From Panicum virgatum (lineage: Eukaryota; Streptophyta; Magnoliopsida; Poales; Poaceae), in assembly GCF_016808335.1 (NCBI RefSeq), contig NC_053153.1, positions 25,158,090-25,222,089 on the forward strand: a stretch of 64,000 nucleotides of DNA, given 5' to 3'. This document shows, one piece after another, positions 23,793-35,199 of the stretch. Both the position numbers and the translations under genes were made by a program. Below the pieces are notes generated by a model. The model was not told where the DNA came from. It saw only the letters and a program-made list of their open reading frames with translations, and searched no databases. Every line of letters begins with the position of its first letter. The first letter of the stretch is position 1.

Positions 23793-26700
23793 TCATACCT
23801 GCTGGCTTCTAGTCCGTATACGTTTCACAGCAGCATTCATCAAGTTATGTGAACTAATATAATTCTTGTTGGTTTGAGAAAGACTTCTCTTGGCCTTAGA
23901 GGATGGTATTTTCGTTGCATGTATCTCCACTTGCTTTGCTGCCTCTGGGATGGATGCACTTTTTGGTGTAGTCTGAATAGGAAAAAATGGTGCAAGAAGC
24001 TAACTTAGGCCATGTGCTAATATTATCAATTGTGTGACAAATACGAAGAAAATTTTGTACCTGAACTGATGCAGCTTCAGTTGCATTAGAATCTGGAGTA
24101 GTGGCAGCTCTTTTGTCAATAGGTGGTGTAGCTTCATGTTGGATGTTTGAGTTATTTGGTGCAGGCTGCAAGGGTAACAAATCAGCCAAGTTGTTAATTG
24201 GTTCAAAACCTTACTTGATCTCTGCTGTTAGAAATAGATATTCAAATATCTTTTACCTGAGCTAACGTGGTTTGTGTATTTTCTTGAAGTGCTGCCATGA
24301 ATTCATCCCTAAGTGCTTGGATTTTCCTACTCTCTTCCTCTTTGAACTGCTGCAACTTTTCTTCTAATTTCCTTTCACTCTCAGCTTCTTGGTTTTCAAG
24401 TTTGTCATTTAGCTTCTCAATATGTTCTTGTAGCTCTTGATTTTTCTGGTTGGCTGCAACTGTAGCACGGGCTTGTTCTTCGAGTTGATCCTTCATTGAT
24501 GCCCTCTCTGTTGGACGTGTAGACATGTACCCATGACCATGAACAGTGGATGTTTTGCATCCTGTGCTTTCCTTGTAGGTTGCTTGGAAAATAATATTTT
24601 CTTCTGAATTTGATATAATAGTGTCTTTTTCTTCACACTTTTCTGCAATTTTGACGACTGCATTCTCCTATTTGATACAACAACAATGGAGTTATTATTG
24701 AATTATGAAAATTAAAGCAATAATATTATGAATCATGATGTGAGAACTGATCTAACTACATTACTCACATAGACAGCCTGAGAAGCTTCATCAGACCATA
24801 CTCCATTCCTCACGTGTGTAATCCTCCAAAGGTCAACATCAGTTGGTTCTTCACCTGTTCCGGGATCTCTCTGGATGGCAGGAATGTATTGCATCAGTTG
24901 ACACTTGTGGAAAACTAAATATACAGCATGCCATTTGGTAAGATATGAAAAAGTATGTCATAGCATACCTGCTCATCGCTAAGTTTGGAGAATGGTTTGG
25001 ATCCTGTGCAATGATTGGTCCTTTTTTGCTCACGGTTGTTAGTGTTCCTGTTGCTTACCTTCTGCAAAAAGTTTGAATTAACAAAATGAATTAGTAGTGC
25101 AGTAAACAGATATAGTTGGCACGTGTATTTCAATAGAAAAGAAATACCTGGAAAGCTTCACTTCCAAAATACAGGATCAAATAATGCCACTCAACAAGGT
25201 CCAAGTCGTCAGGCTTGTTCTTCATTCTTTCATCATAACTGTCGTATGCCTTGTAAGTCGCACTGAATGTTGAGCGCCATCCTTTGTACTGCTCCTTGGC
25301 CGCAGCCCATATTTTTTCTTTACCATCCTCAGTGTTTTCAACCTCCCACCGATTCTGTAAATTTCAAAATCATTAAGAATGTGAAGCATTTGCATGTATG
25401 ATATGATATTGCTGTTAGCTAATAAAATTAATTTCTTGTGCGTACCATTACATCGAGTGCTATAGAATTTTTCACATTTTCATCTATGTCTTTCCAAACT
25501 TTCACTCCAATAAGCGGAGCCCTTTTTCTCGTAAATAGCACTACTTCATCCACAAATGCACGATAGTTAGGCCCTATGGGGCCTCCCAGGCTTGATGAAA
25601 AATCAATTTTTAGTTTCTGGGAGCCACTCTTTATTCTCTTTATGGCTGCTGATAAACCCTTGAGGGTACCACGCCCTTTTTTTACAACCTTCATTTGCAC
25701 CTATAAGGAAACAAATATGTTCATAATGGTCAGTCAATTTAAACATGGAGGATGTTGTAACAAATTGTTGGATGCAGTACACACCTGTCCCTTTTCTTGA
25801 TCTACGCCTTGCATGAGATGGCCATTCTTTTTTTGGTGACGGGCTATGTGTATGGTGTTCATCAGCAGCAACTCGAACATTGTCATTGGCATCATCATCT
25901 TGTGCATATGCATCTACATATAATGGAATGGTCAGTTTGTCAAATTTATAGTTTGCACATGGTAGTTACAATATATTTATATACAAATAGGAGAGCAGGA
26001 GAGTAGATTTTACAGATGTCTCTAAGATAGCCTTTACGCCTCAACCATTCTTTATATGTCTCGATGGTTTCGTCCCTGTAATCATCTCTAAATTCTGCAT
26101 ATCAACAAAGTGTTAGTAATGATATTAGCACTTATATCATACATTATCTTTGATGGGGGCGGGGGGGGGGGGGAGAATTTAACTTACCCGTTTCAGGTTG
26201 CTCTTGTTGCAGGATTTCAAGCCATTCCTTGTATGCATCAATTGGTTCTTCTGCAGTAGGTACATCTATACGACTTTTTGTAGTTGTCCCCCTTGGTCGC
26301 TTCATGGGCGTTATAGACTTCATTAATTCGGACAGTTGCTCTGTTGATATCAATAGTCTGAGTTTCCTCTCAACCTCATTGGCAGCCATCATAGATTCTG
26401 TTTGGTGGTCATAATCAAGCAAGATGAGGCTTGCTGAGTCGTTGCCACATCGCTTCAGATAGTACATGAAGTCCCGCATACTGTACCCCAACTTTGTTTT
26501 TAGTAAAACTAAGTTGGCCAATGTGATATAGGACCTATCACAAACGAGCTCAACAAATTCTGTATCCGCTGTTGTTGCCCCATAGCGTTGCAAAATTATA
26601 GTCCACGTCTCACCAGTGAGATTGCAACAACATATTATATTTTTTTTGAGTACTCCATGAATGAACAATAAATCTGGAATAAATGAGTTCTAACAAAAAT

Positions 26701-27903
26701 ATGTTGAGTGTATTCAACATAAACCAGTTGAAATTTTACCAAACTAGTACTCCATGAATGAACAAATAAATCTGGAATTCTGAGATATAAAAAATTAATT
26801 TCAGTGTATTGAACATAAACTAGAACTCCATGAACGAACAATAAATCTGGAATTATGAGATCTAACAAATTATGTTCAGTGTATTCAACATAAACCAGTT
26901 GAAATTTTACCAAATTAGTACTCCATGAATGAACAAATAAATCTGGAATTCTGAGATATAAAAAATTAAGTTCAGTGTATTGAACATTAGCTAGAACTCC
27001 ATGAACGAACAATAAATCTGGAATTATGAGATCTAACAAATTATGTTCAGTGTATGCAACATAAACCAGTTGAAATCTGACCAAACTAGTACTCCATGAA
27101 TGAATAATAAATCTGGAATTCTGAGATATAAAAAATTAAGTTAAGTGAATCAACATAATCAGATAGACTTCATTATCAGGGATGTAGCGCACCTGCTTGG
27201 TTCAATAGGTTGAAATGGTAGCTCGTTGTCATCAGTGAGCCCTTGGGGTACAGCAGGACGACGTTGGAGCTTCTTGATCCTTTGGTCGCCGTCGTTTCCA
27301 TCAGTTGGGGCTCTGCAATGTTGAATTAAATATGTTCAGTGTAGTAGAAAATAACTAGGTGAAATCTAACAAAAATTTCCTCCCATGTAATTAAATATGT
27401 TTAGGAATTAAAGATTGCTTGGCCAGATAGATCTTCTGATGCACATTAGCATTCTCCTCCCATGTAATTCCCAGAGCAAACCACCAACTAACAGCAGAGG
27501 GACATTCAAAAAACTAGTGTTCCAAGGTTTCTCCTACCCCATCATGGCAAAGAACACAGTTATACCCTTCCTCCAGAAATTTGTTTCTTCTTCTTTTTAA
27601 GAGAATTCAGAATAACCCTATAGGTGATTTCTATGACAAACCCTAGGCGTTCTCAGTCAAGATCGAAATTCTCAGTCATAGGAGTTTCCCTAAAAGAATT
27701 CAGTAGATTGAATTGGTAGATGTAAACTTCCAAGACGTAGCGTACCTGCTGGTTTCAGTAGATTGAAACTGTAACTCGTGGTCATCAGTGAGACCTTGGG
27801 GATGAGCAGGGCGCCGATGTGGTTTCTTGATCCCTTGGTTGCCGGCGTCTCCATCAGTAGGATCTCCGTGGTCGCCAACAGTGTTGGAGGCACGAGTCGC
27901 CAT
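23793..27903 (-). CDS. TNP1-like CACTA protein (Ptta/En/Spm family), about 12 exons
   Basis: Accessory CACTA protein, expected to bind subterminal repeats. Start ATG 27903 (MATRASNTVGD). Exons by splice signals and frame: 27903-27746; 27312-27193 (a duplicate of exon 1's second half); about 26620-26188; 26095-26015; 25913-25788; 25700-25445; 25355-25150; 25063-24968; 24900-24770; 24665-24257; 24165-24062; 23972-23793. The middle exons carry the plant transposase (Ptta/En/Spm, transposase_24) region: GPNYRAFVDEVVLFTRKRAP, EKIWAAAKEQYKGWRSTF, DLVEWHYLILYFGSEAFQ, and HCTGSKPFSKLSDEQ. The long exon at 24665-24257 is a coiled coil (QLEEQARATVAANQKNQELQ). I saw no internal stop in these exons. The join into exon 3 was not resolved. 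Its partner is TNP2. Confidence 0.75.
26640..27170. repeat. 171-bp tandem repeat in a TNP1 intron
   Basis: About three copies. The anchor TAT(T/G)CAACATAAACCAGTTG recurs at 26711, 26882 and 27053, exactly 171 bp apart. Each unit is made of two diverged halves that share ACTCCATGAA(T/C)GAAC and AAATCTGGAATT. The period is a multiple of three, so one minus frame (27084-26635) stays open through the array. Confidence 0.85.
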
Positions 27904-29307
27904 ATGTGGATCACCAGGAAGGACCGACCTCTTCTTGCCCCCTTCTCACCAAGCGATGTACAGATGGGAGTGCGATGATTAGGGTTAGAGATGGGAGCAA
28001 GGGCGGTGGCCTGATGGTTTCGTTTGGGAAGATGACGAGGGGATCTCGCGGGGTGGGCGGGGTTAGTGGGAAAATTGGGAGGGAAGTTGAAACAGGGGAG
28101 AGGGATTTGGCGGCCAGGGAGGATTGGCGTGGGGAAATTGGCGGCCAGGGAGGATTAGCAGAAAAGTCAAGGGATTTCATCATTCTAGTAAAATATAAAT
28201 GGTGAGTGTTCAAAAGAATGTGAATAGCCCAATGGTTTGTTATCTTGGTGTTTGCCAAGAGGTCAGCAGTTCGATTCTGTGCCTCACATTTTTTTAGTCA
28301 ACTTTTATCATTTTTTATTTCTCGTACTTTAGATGATATATGGATATATGTTTTTTTCGCCTATACATATGAGTCTTATAGTTTGAAAATTACTGTTTAT
28401 TTTACAGCACGTTTACAAATCTGCTCCAAAACATGTTCTTAGGTCCAACAAGATATGAATAAATACTTATTTTCCGCCATCGTTAACACATTTGTTCCAA
28501 GATGTGGTATTAGTTCCCACATGAATATGCATATGAGTCTTATAGTATGAAAAGAACTGTTCATTTTCCGCCCTCATTCACCCATTTACTCCAAATGTAA
28601 TCTTAGCTCCCTAATGATATGATCACTATGTGTACAGATCATCATTGAATAAATCAACTTGGCTATTTAGTTTGATCCACAAACATTATTTTATTACCTC
28701 AACTTGGCTAAATAATATACACAAGGCTACATAACATGATACACACATGGTTAGCTCCCAAGCGAAAGACACATCATCGTCGTCCAAATCAACTTGGTTA
28801 ATTATGTTGGGTATATGTGACTATTGAAAATTTTGAGATTACAACATATATCGTACAAATCAAACATTGGAAAGGTTATCAATTCATTCTATAGTTACTA
28901 AATAGTGGGCAAACTCCCAAAATTGTTTAGTACATGGGGTCCATTAAAAATATAAAAATGTTTCGAGTTCAAGAATTTTTTTCCCAAGAAAGTAGAAAAA
29001 AACCACCGCATTTGAACAAAAATTCAGAAAGTTAAACATGTTTAAAGTTTTTTTGATATGGATCAAAATATATCCTTGAGCTGAACACAAGGGATAAGAA
29101 CTTAGCGCCTACATGTGGGACCGGGATGTCAGTGAGTAATCAATTTTTTTAACCGATCATTGGGTCCCACGTGTAAGCGGCTTGGACTTATCCTTGGCGT
29201 CTCTTCTTCCCCCGTTCATCTCCCCCTTTCCCGTCGCGTAGGGCGCAAGGGCGGCGTCTCCTCCCAGCCCCCACGATCTCCTCCCACAAATCGCCGGCGG
29301 ATTGAAG
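27904..29307. promoter_or_regulatory. Divergent region between TNP1 and the plus-strand gene
   Basis: It separates the TNP1 start (27903, minus) from the small plus gene (29308). The TNP1-proximal part (28010-28160) is GC-rich with a 19-bp direct repeat TTGGCGGCCAGGGAGGATT (28106 and 28138 areas). It contains a tRNA-like segment (28218-28289). The rest is AT-rich, and then a GC-rich leader (29200-29307) precedes the plus gene. Confidence 0.5.
28218..28289 (+). ncRNA. Degenerate tRNA-like segment with Pol III-type signals
   Basis: 72 bp. An A-box-like TAGCCCAATGG (28225-28235) is followed at tRNA spacing by a B-box-like AGTTCGATTCT (28269-28279). The ends ATGTGAA (28218-28224) and CTCACAT (28283-28289) pair at 6 of 7 positions like an acceptor stem. 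A hairpin TCTTGG..CCAAGA sits where an anticodon arm would be. The TTCGATT loop is flanked by a 4-bp stem, as in a T arm. A run of seven T (28289-28295) follows, a Pol III terminator. The D arm is not convincing, so it is not called a functional tRNA. Confidence 0.4.
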
Positions 29308-30465
29308 ATGGCGGGCCGCAAGCGCTGGAACCACAACTCAAGGACGCAGCCACGCAACAAGGAAGGGCGCTTCTTCCGACCCTTTTCGCCATCGCCGTCG
29401 CCTTCCCCATCGCCTTCGATGTCGTCATCGCCTTCGCCATCGCCGTCGTCATCCCGCCTCCCGTCGCCATCGCCGTCGCCATCCCGCGACCCTTACCCCA
29501 CCACAGTTCCTGGCGCCAGCCCTAGCAATTACAAAGGAAAGGGACCCGCATCGTCCAAGGTCAAGAAGGTGAATTCATTCGATCTCCTCTTATTTCAGTC
29601 CATTAGTTTTGCAGAGATTTTGACTAGATGAACGTTCCATATCAATTTGGGTTCTAATGGACAAAAATTCAGAGTTGAGGATGAATTAAGAATCTGCATT
29701 GCATATTTCTTAAGCAACAGTGCATGCAATTTATTCTTCTACAGATCTAACCACATGTTATGACAACTAACCACACTTAATTACACTCCAGAGTTGAGGT
29801 TCTAACTACTTCCTAGATATTTATGGAACTAACCACATGTTGCTTAAGGGCCAATCATGAGCACACATATTTCAAACATGTAGGGCACCCAACTTTGATT
29901 TAACCAGAATTCAACAAGCCAACATGCATCATTTAAATCAGAATATGTCTCATAGGACCACAGTTTTCACCAAAGGTTTGAGAAGTATCCACTTATCATG
30001 ATCCAAACTGAATATCCCATAACTCATTATCCAAACTGAATATCCCAGAACTCATGATCCACAGTTTTCACCAAAGGTTTGAGAAGTATCCACTTATCAG
30101 GTGATGTTCTTCCCCTACCTACAATGGAACATTTCATCCATGCTATTTCCTGTTTACTTGGCACATGCAATCTGATTACTTTGAAGATGCAAGGCCGTGA
30201 GTTGGGTAATTTTCCCCCACTTACTTTCATTTCTGACATAGCGTCTTTGTAAATTGGGTCAGTGCTGGTACTTACAAACATGATCAGTAACCTATTTTAA
30301 TTTGTATTTCAGAAACAGCGACATCCAGCGGGAGTGCAAATAAATGAGCCAATCGAGGTGAACAAATTCGAGCACAAAAAGGAGGAGGTAATCTATGTGG
30401 ACTTGTCTTTGTCTGATGAAGCAGGTCCATCCATCAGCAAAAAGAAGCAACAGAAGAATAAATGA
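29308..30465 (+). CDS. Small basic protein gene inside the CACTA, two exons
   Basis: I do not recognise the family. Exon 1 is 29308-29568 (ATG at 29308; ATGGCGGGCCGC is a good plant start context), ending AAG|GTGAATTC. Exon 2 is 30313-30465, after ATTTCAG, joining in frame at phase 0 and ending TGA. The product is 137 residues: a basic start (MAGRKRWNHNSRTQPRNKEG), a Ser-Pro repeat stretch (residues about 29-62), a basic linker, then an acidic patch (EEVIYVDLSLSDEAG) and a Lys-rich tail. It lies between TNP2 and TNP1 on the opposite strand. The Ser-Pro tract comes from CGCCATCGC-type repeats. It could be a captured host fragment or a rarely noted CACTA accessory gene; no domain supports a function. 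Confidence 0.6.
29569..30312 (+). other. Intron of the small CACTA gene, with a local duplication
   Basis: A 744-bp intron. A stretch of about 42 bp (CACAGTTTTCACCAAAGG..CCACTTATCA) occurs twice, near 29959-30000 and 30059-30100, with a shorter repeat (ATCCAAACTGAATATCCC) between. The minus open frame 30027-30281 in it has no recognised domain. Confidence 0.45.
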
Positions 30466-30677
30466 AGTGTAGTTAGGATTAGGGTGCCCCTGCATGGGCA
30501 TTTTGGTTAGTTGCTCCATTTATGGTGCATCTATGTGTATATATGCTTCTATGGTCAGTTAGGGTCTGTATGAATGAACCCGTATAATACTAGAAATCAA
30601 TGTGCACCTTTGATGCTCCCTATTGCAGTAGTGGCTAGTTGTACCATATTTGACGCTCCCTTGCAGTAGTGGCCAGT
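30466..30677 (+). other. 3' flank of the small CACTA gene
   Basis: Probable 3' UTR. A 30-35-bp unit (TTGCAGTAGTGGCTAGTTGT) occurs twice in tandem; the second copy was split by the Sirevirus (its continuation is at 43638). Confidence 0.5.
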
Positions 30678-30682
30678 CGTAC

Positions 30683-32357
30683 TGTAAGGATCGATGATCC
30701 AAGAGGGGGGGTGAATTGGGCCTTTTTCAAATTTCTAAGATAGATAAAACAACATTAACCTATGCAATGCTAGTAAGGCTCAATTCACCAACCGGCTAAA
30801 CAAAGCAAACTACACAAGCTACCAAAGATATGAAACTAAGCAAGGTAGAGCTAAGCTATGATCTCTAAGGTCAAGCACATGAAAGAATGCAAGAAAGTAA
30901 GTGCTTGAAATGAAAGAGAGTGCAAGAGACAACCGGATTTTTTCCCGTGGTTTCGATGTGTTGGCACACACCCCTAATCCACGTTGTGACACTCACTAAG
31001 AGTCTTGTCACCTCCCATGTCACCGAGACTTGGGCGCTCACTAAGAGTCTCCGTTCACCATCCCGGCGTGGTGGAGCTCAAGCCATGTACAATCTTCTTC
31101 TCCGGGCTCCCACAATCCTTGGCAAGCTCCGCGAGAAACACCTCGATCACCAAGATCGCCTAGGTGATGCCAATCACCAAGAGTAACAAGCTAAGGCCTT
31201 CACTTGAGCAAGAACCGATCACCAAGAGCGGATGCACACAAGCTTCTCTCTACTCAAGTCCTTAATCTTGCTTCTTGATTGATTGAATGAACAAGTATGT
31301 GAATGATGAAGCTCAAGGTGGCTCTTGACTATAGTATGAGTGTATGGATGTTGCCTGGTGTCAAGAGTGGCAAAATGACCCATTGGAGGGGTATATATAG
31401 GCAGCTCACACGAATAGAGCCGTTGGACAAAAGCTGCCAGAAAACTGCGTAGCGCCGGTTAATCCGACGTCCCTCCAACAGTCATCGTCGGTTTAACCGG
31501 TGAATGTAAACTGCCCCTTCTGAAAACTAGCCGTTATGATTTGGGCAGATTAACCGACGTATCATCGGTTTAACCGGTGAGTGTAGTTGTCCACTGATCA
31601 ACTGAAAACCAAGTCTCTGGACAACTGCACCGACGTTAACTCAAACCTATCGTCGGTTTAACCGGTGAGTATAACTTTTGAAGTCCTTGGAAAAACCATC
31701 GCACTGGTCAATTGCACCGATGTCCCATTTCAAACATCGTCGGTTTAACCGGTGTATAGAACTTGAAATACCCTGGAAAAACCAACTCTGGACTAATGCA
31801 CCGACGTTAAATTCAAACACGTCGGTTTAACCGGTGTATTGACTTGTCCAGACTCTGCTGACTTCGTTTAACCGACGTATAGAAAATTGAGGTCGTCGGT
31901 TAAACCGGTGTATAGACTTTTTCTGATTTTGTCTTTTCTGATTTGAGTCTTTGAATGAAATCCAAATATTCTTGAGATATAGTTTGAGAACCACTTATTT
32001 GAACTTCTAGAAACCTGAGTGACCATTGTGTGCATCCATTTTCAAATGACCATGTCCACGCTCAAGTTACTTAGCCTTAACCCCTCTTAATAGTGCGATC
32101 ACTACAAAACTATAAAACCTATACTAACCTAAGTGTCCTTCTCAACCTTATGACACTTAGGACTAGAAAGATCCTTAGTCTTGACATATATAAGAGTTGA
32201 ATACCGAGATCGCCTTTTTGAATAAAGAAATTGAGGGGCCTCTTTTGACATATGACCAAATGAGCGATAATGATCTATTAAGCTGCACAAACTCATTAGT
32301 CACAATAATGGTTGTCATTAATCACCGAAACATACCTTGAGGGCCTAGATGCTTACA
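30683..32357 (-). mobile_element. Sirevirus 3' LTR (1675 bp)
   Basis: Nearly identical to 41962-43632, including the CGTCGGTTTAACCGGTG cluster (31440-31915). The inner edge GCTTACA|ATCTCCCCC (32357/32358) marks the polypurine tract. Confidence 0.9.
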
Positions 32358-32660
32358 ATCTCCCCCTTTTTGGTGATTGATGACAACACAACCATAAATA
32401 ACGAGAGAGCAAGCAAGATAAACACAAGCAAACTCGAAAAGAAGAACCAAAGAGCTCAACGGCTCAAACGAAATCCATAGATATGTCTCAAAGCACGGCA
32501 TACTCAAGCGACAAAAGTACATATCCATGAACTAACACCAAATGTGATACAAAGAATCGAAGTCCTGATAACTACGAGCTCTCTCTAGCTCTACCCTCCC
32601 CCTAACTCTGTGGCTCCCCCTAACACCTCTCCCCCTTTGGCATCAAAGCACCAAAAAGGC
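32358..32660 (-). other. Reiterated polypurine tracts next to the 3' LTR
   Basis: On minus, GCCAAAGGGGGAGAGG (about 32627-32645), TTAGGGGGAGCC, TTAGGGGGAGGG (about 32590-32615) and, at the LTR edge, AAAAAGGGGGAGATTG (32355-32370). Multiple polypurine-like tracts are a described Sirevirus trait. Confidence 0.8.
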
Positions 32661-32663
32661 GAG

Positions 32664-35160
32664 CTACGGGTCGTGCTGTCGTGGTACGGCGAGGAAGCGG
32701 TCCGGGTCGTCGTCGTCGTCGTCGTCGGACGGAGAACCCTCACCCTCGGTGACAGACGGAAGCTGCTGGTCTGGGTCTGAGCTCACTGGGGGAGTGACTG
32801 TCGTGGAGGCCCTCGTGCTGGCACTGCCTGGTAGAGGATCCGTAGAAGTCGTAACCGGGCCAGCAGAAGAAGTATCAACATCTGAAGAAGTGACCGCTGA
32901 GGCTGCCGGCTGCGTCGACTGTGGAAGCAGGGACTCCTCTACTGCTCCTCCCCCTGAAGGTGCTGCCTGAAGTGAGGTAGGGAGGGCGACCGACTGAACT
33001 GCTGACGGTGAGTCCTGAAAGAGTGTGGTCGCTGGCAGTGGTGAAAAGAGCGGACGACCGGCAGATCCAAAGAGTGCGGACATCGAGAACGTGGTCTCCG
33101 GTGTCGCTGTAGTAGCTGGAGCTGCAGTAGGGGCTGGAGGAGGAGGAGCCGGTGTGACTGCAAGCTGAGGTGCTCCAACACCCTGAAGTCCGGGCTGCTG
33201 CTGCTGTGGGGCGAGTCCGGTGTGAGAGTAAAGCTGAGAGATCATCCCGAACATCGCCATCATGCCCTGCTGCATCTGCTGGAACTGAGCGTCTGTCCTC
33301 TGTGAAACTCTATCAATGAGGCCGACAAAACGCTCCTCTGTCGCTGCACGCTCTCGGGCTGCCTCTCTCTGAATAGCCGCAATCTGAGCCTCATGGGCTC
33401 TCCTGGCCTCCTCCTGAGCAAGTCGGTCCTCCCTCTGCTGAGTCACGAGCTGCTGTAGTAGTGCAGTGAGCTCGAACGGCTGAGTCACCTGGGACTCAGA
33501 GACTGTAGCAGCTGCTGAAGTCGGAGGAGCTGGCTCTCCGGACCCTCCTGCCTCGTGGTCGTGACTGGCTGGGGCAGCTGGAGGAAAGTACTCTACGTCC
33601 TCGGAGGAGTCTGACTCAAGCTCAGACCAGTGAATCTCATCATCTCCCCCGGGAAGCTGTGCCTCGGCTGCCAGGAGTGCCTCATCCTCCTCTGCCACTC
33701 GTGCCTGAACCTCCGGTGACAGTCGTGCCATCGCAGCTCTATCTGCGTGTCTGCCCCTCCTCCTGTCCTGTGGAGCTGTGGGTCGGTAGACAGGGAACCT
33801 GGGAGCCTCGTCGTGACGGTAAGGGGCGCTGATGGGTGACTCTGCTGGCACTATCATAGAGCATATGTAACTGATCCAGTGCGCATAAGGAAACTGTCGC
33901 ACCACACCCATCCCATCAGTGATCACATCCTCGATCTCAGCCAGAATAAAATCAACTATATCAAATGGCTCGTGAGTGAGGATGTGTAGGAGCAAGAGCT
34001 GCTGCAAACCTGTGAACCCCTCTGGGTAGCCACTCCTCGGTAACAGTCCTCCGGAGTGCCATGTGAACAGCGTATGCCTCTGGAGTCAGCAAGCTCGGCA
34101 CTCTGGCGTAAGAGGCTGGGAACGGCTGGCGGAAGCACTGAGAGATCGCCTCGTGAGAAGGAGCAATCCCGCCAACCATCGCCCTGCGGGGTGGATCTGA
34201 GTCCCCGTAAACCCTCTCGTGCAGCGAGACGTCGACCAGGTCAACTCCAAGTATACCAGCAATGGTCGCCCTCGACAATCCAAAGTCCTGCCCTCCAAAC
34301 ATGAAGTGCACGGCTCTGCGCTCGGGTGCTATCCATACTGTGGCGTAGAACACTCTGACCCAGTCCTCGATATAACGGTTCTGCTCCATCTCTAGCAGCC
34401 TGGGCAGTCCTCTGAAGTGAGCGAAGTGTGCTCTCACGTCTGCTCCCCCTGCGGCTGTCCTCAGTGAGACCCAGTCAAGTACCCTGTGCGGGAAGATCCG
34501 GTGGCCCCTCCGCTGGTAAGTCTCGTAGAAGCTGGCCTGTAGCAAAGTCCAGAACCTCCTGTCGACTCTGCTGTCTCGGGTCACTGGGAACTAGACCTCC
34601 TCCTCAACACTCCACCTGAGCCTCTTGACCTTGGCCGCATTGGCTCGGGTCAAGTTCTGGAGCATCACACCTGGCTCCAGACGCACAACAGTGTCCACAC
34701 GGAACACTACGCGCTCGGCCTCTAGGGCCTCGGCTCTGCGAGCTGCTGCTGCTGCTGCTGACCTGCGGGGCTCCTGTGGCTGGTGTCCTCCCCGAGTCCT
34801 CGGTCTAGTGCGACGCTCTGTCGCTGGCGGGGAACCTCCCTCAGACGACTGCTGTGGAGAACTCTGCCCCTCTGACTGTGCTGCCTCTGAGTCAAAACCA
34901 TCTGAATCTGTCGCTGCTGCTGCTGCTGTCGCGGCTCTGGTGGCCCTGGCACCTCTGACTCTGCCCATACCCCTGCCTTTGGTCCTGCCTCTGCCTCTGG
35001 GATCCTCCCTGATCTGGAACGGACGAGCACGGCCTGATGCCTGCTCCTCGGCGGCCTTGGCCACCATCTCGGCCCTCTCGGCCTCCTTCTCTGCACGAGT
35101 CCGCTTGCGAGCGGGCTTCTCGACCACAACTTCCTTTCCCTTCCTCTTCTCGCGACCCAT
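32664..35160 (-). pseudogene. Sirevirus third gene (env-like position), broken
   Basis: ATG chosen at 35160 (MGREKRKGKEVVVEKPARKR). Three open pieces, 35160-34591, 34584-33961 and 34007-32664, read as one protein split by a TAG at 34588-34590 and a frame change near 34010. Piece 1 is basic with a nuclear-localisation-like start. Piece 2 (RRFWTLLQASFYETYQRRGH, YIEDWVRVFYATVWIAPERR, HFMFGGQDFGLSRATI) resembles the 'putative plant transposon protein' region found in several plant retroelements. Piece 3 has a coiled coil (EEARRAHEAQIAAIQREAAR) and Pro/Ser/Thr-rich and poly-Asp tails. I saw no clear signal peptide or membrane span, so a true envelope role is not supported here. Confidence 0.65.
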
Positions 35161-35199
35161 CTTGTTCAGACAATCTATCGAGCACTTGGCGAGCACTTG

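Noticed and set aside
26635..27084. 149-codon minus open frame with internal repeats
   Set aside because: Falls in the 171-bp intronic satellite; open because the period is divisible by three, and no splice signals support it as an exon.
29160..29525. Overlapping plus and minus frames around the Ser-Pro tract
   Set aside because: Other frames of the same low-complexity CGCCATCGC-type repeat; the frame starting at 29308 is the one with a matching second exon.
32664..35160. Sirevirus third gene as a true viral envelope protein
   Set aside because: No signal peptide or membrane span is visible and part of it resembles a plant transposon protein; only its position is env-like.
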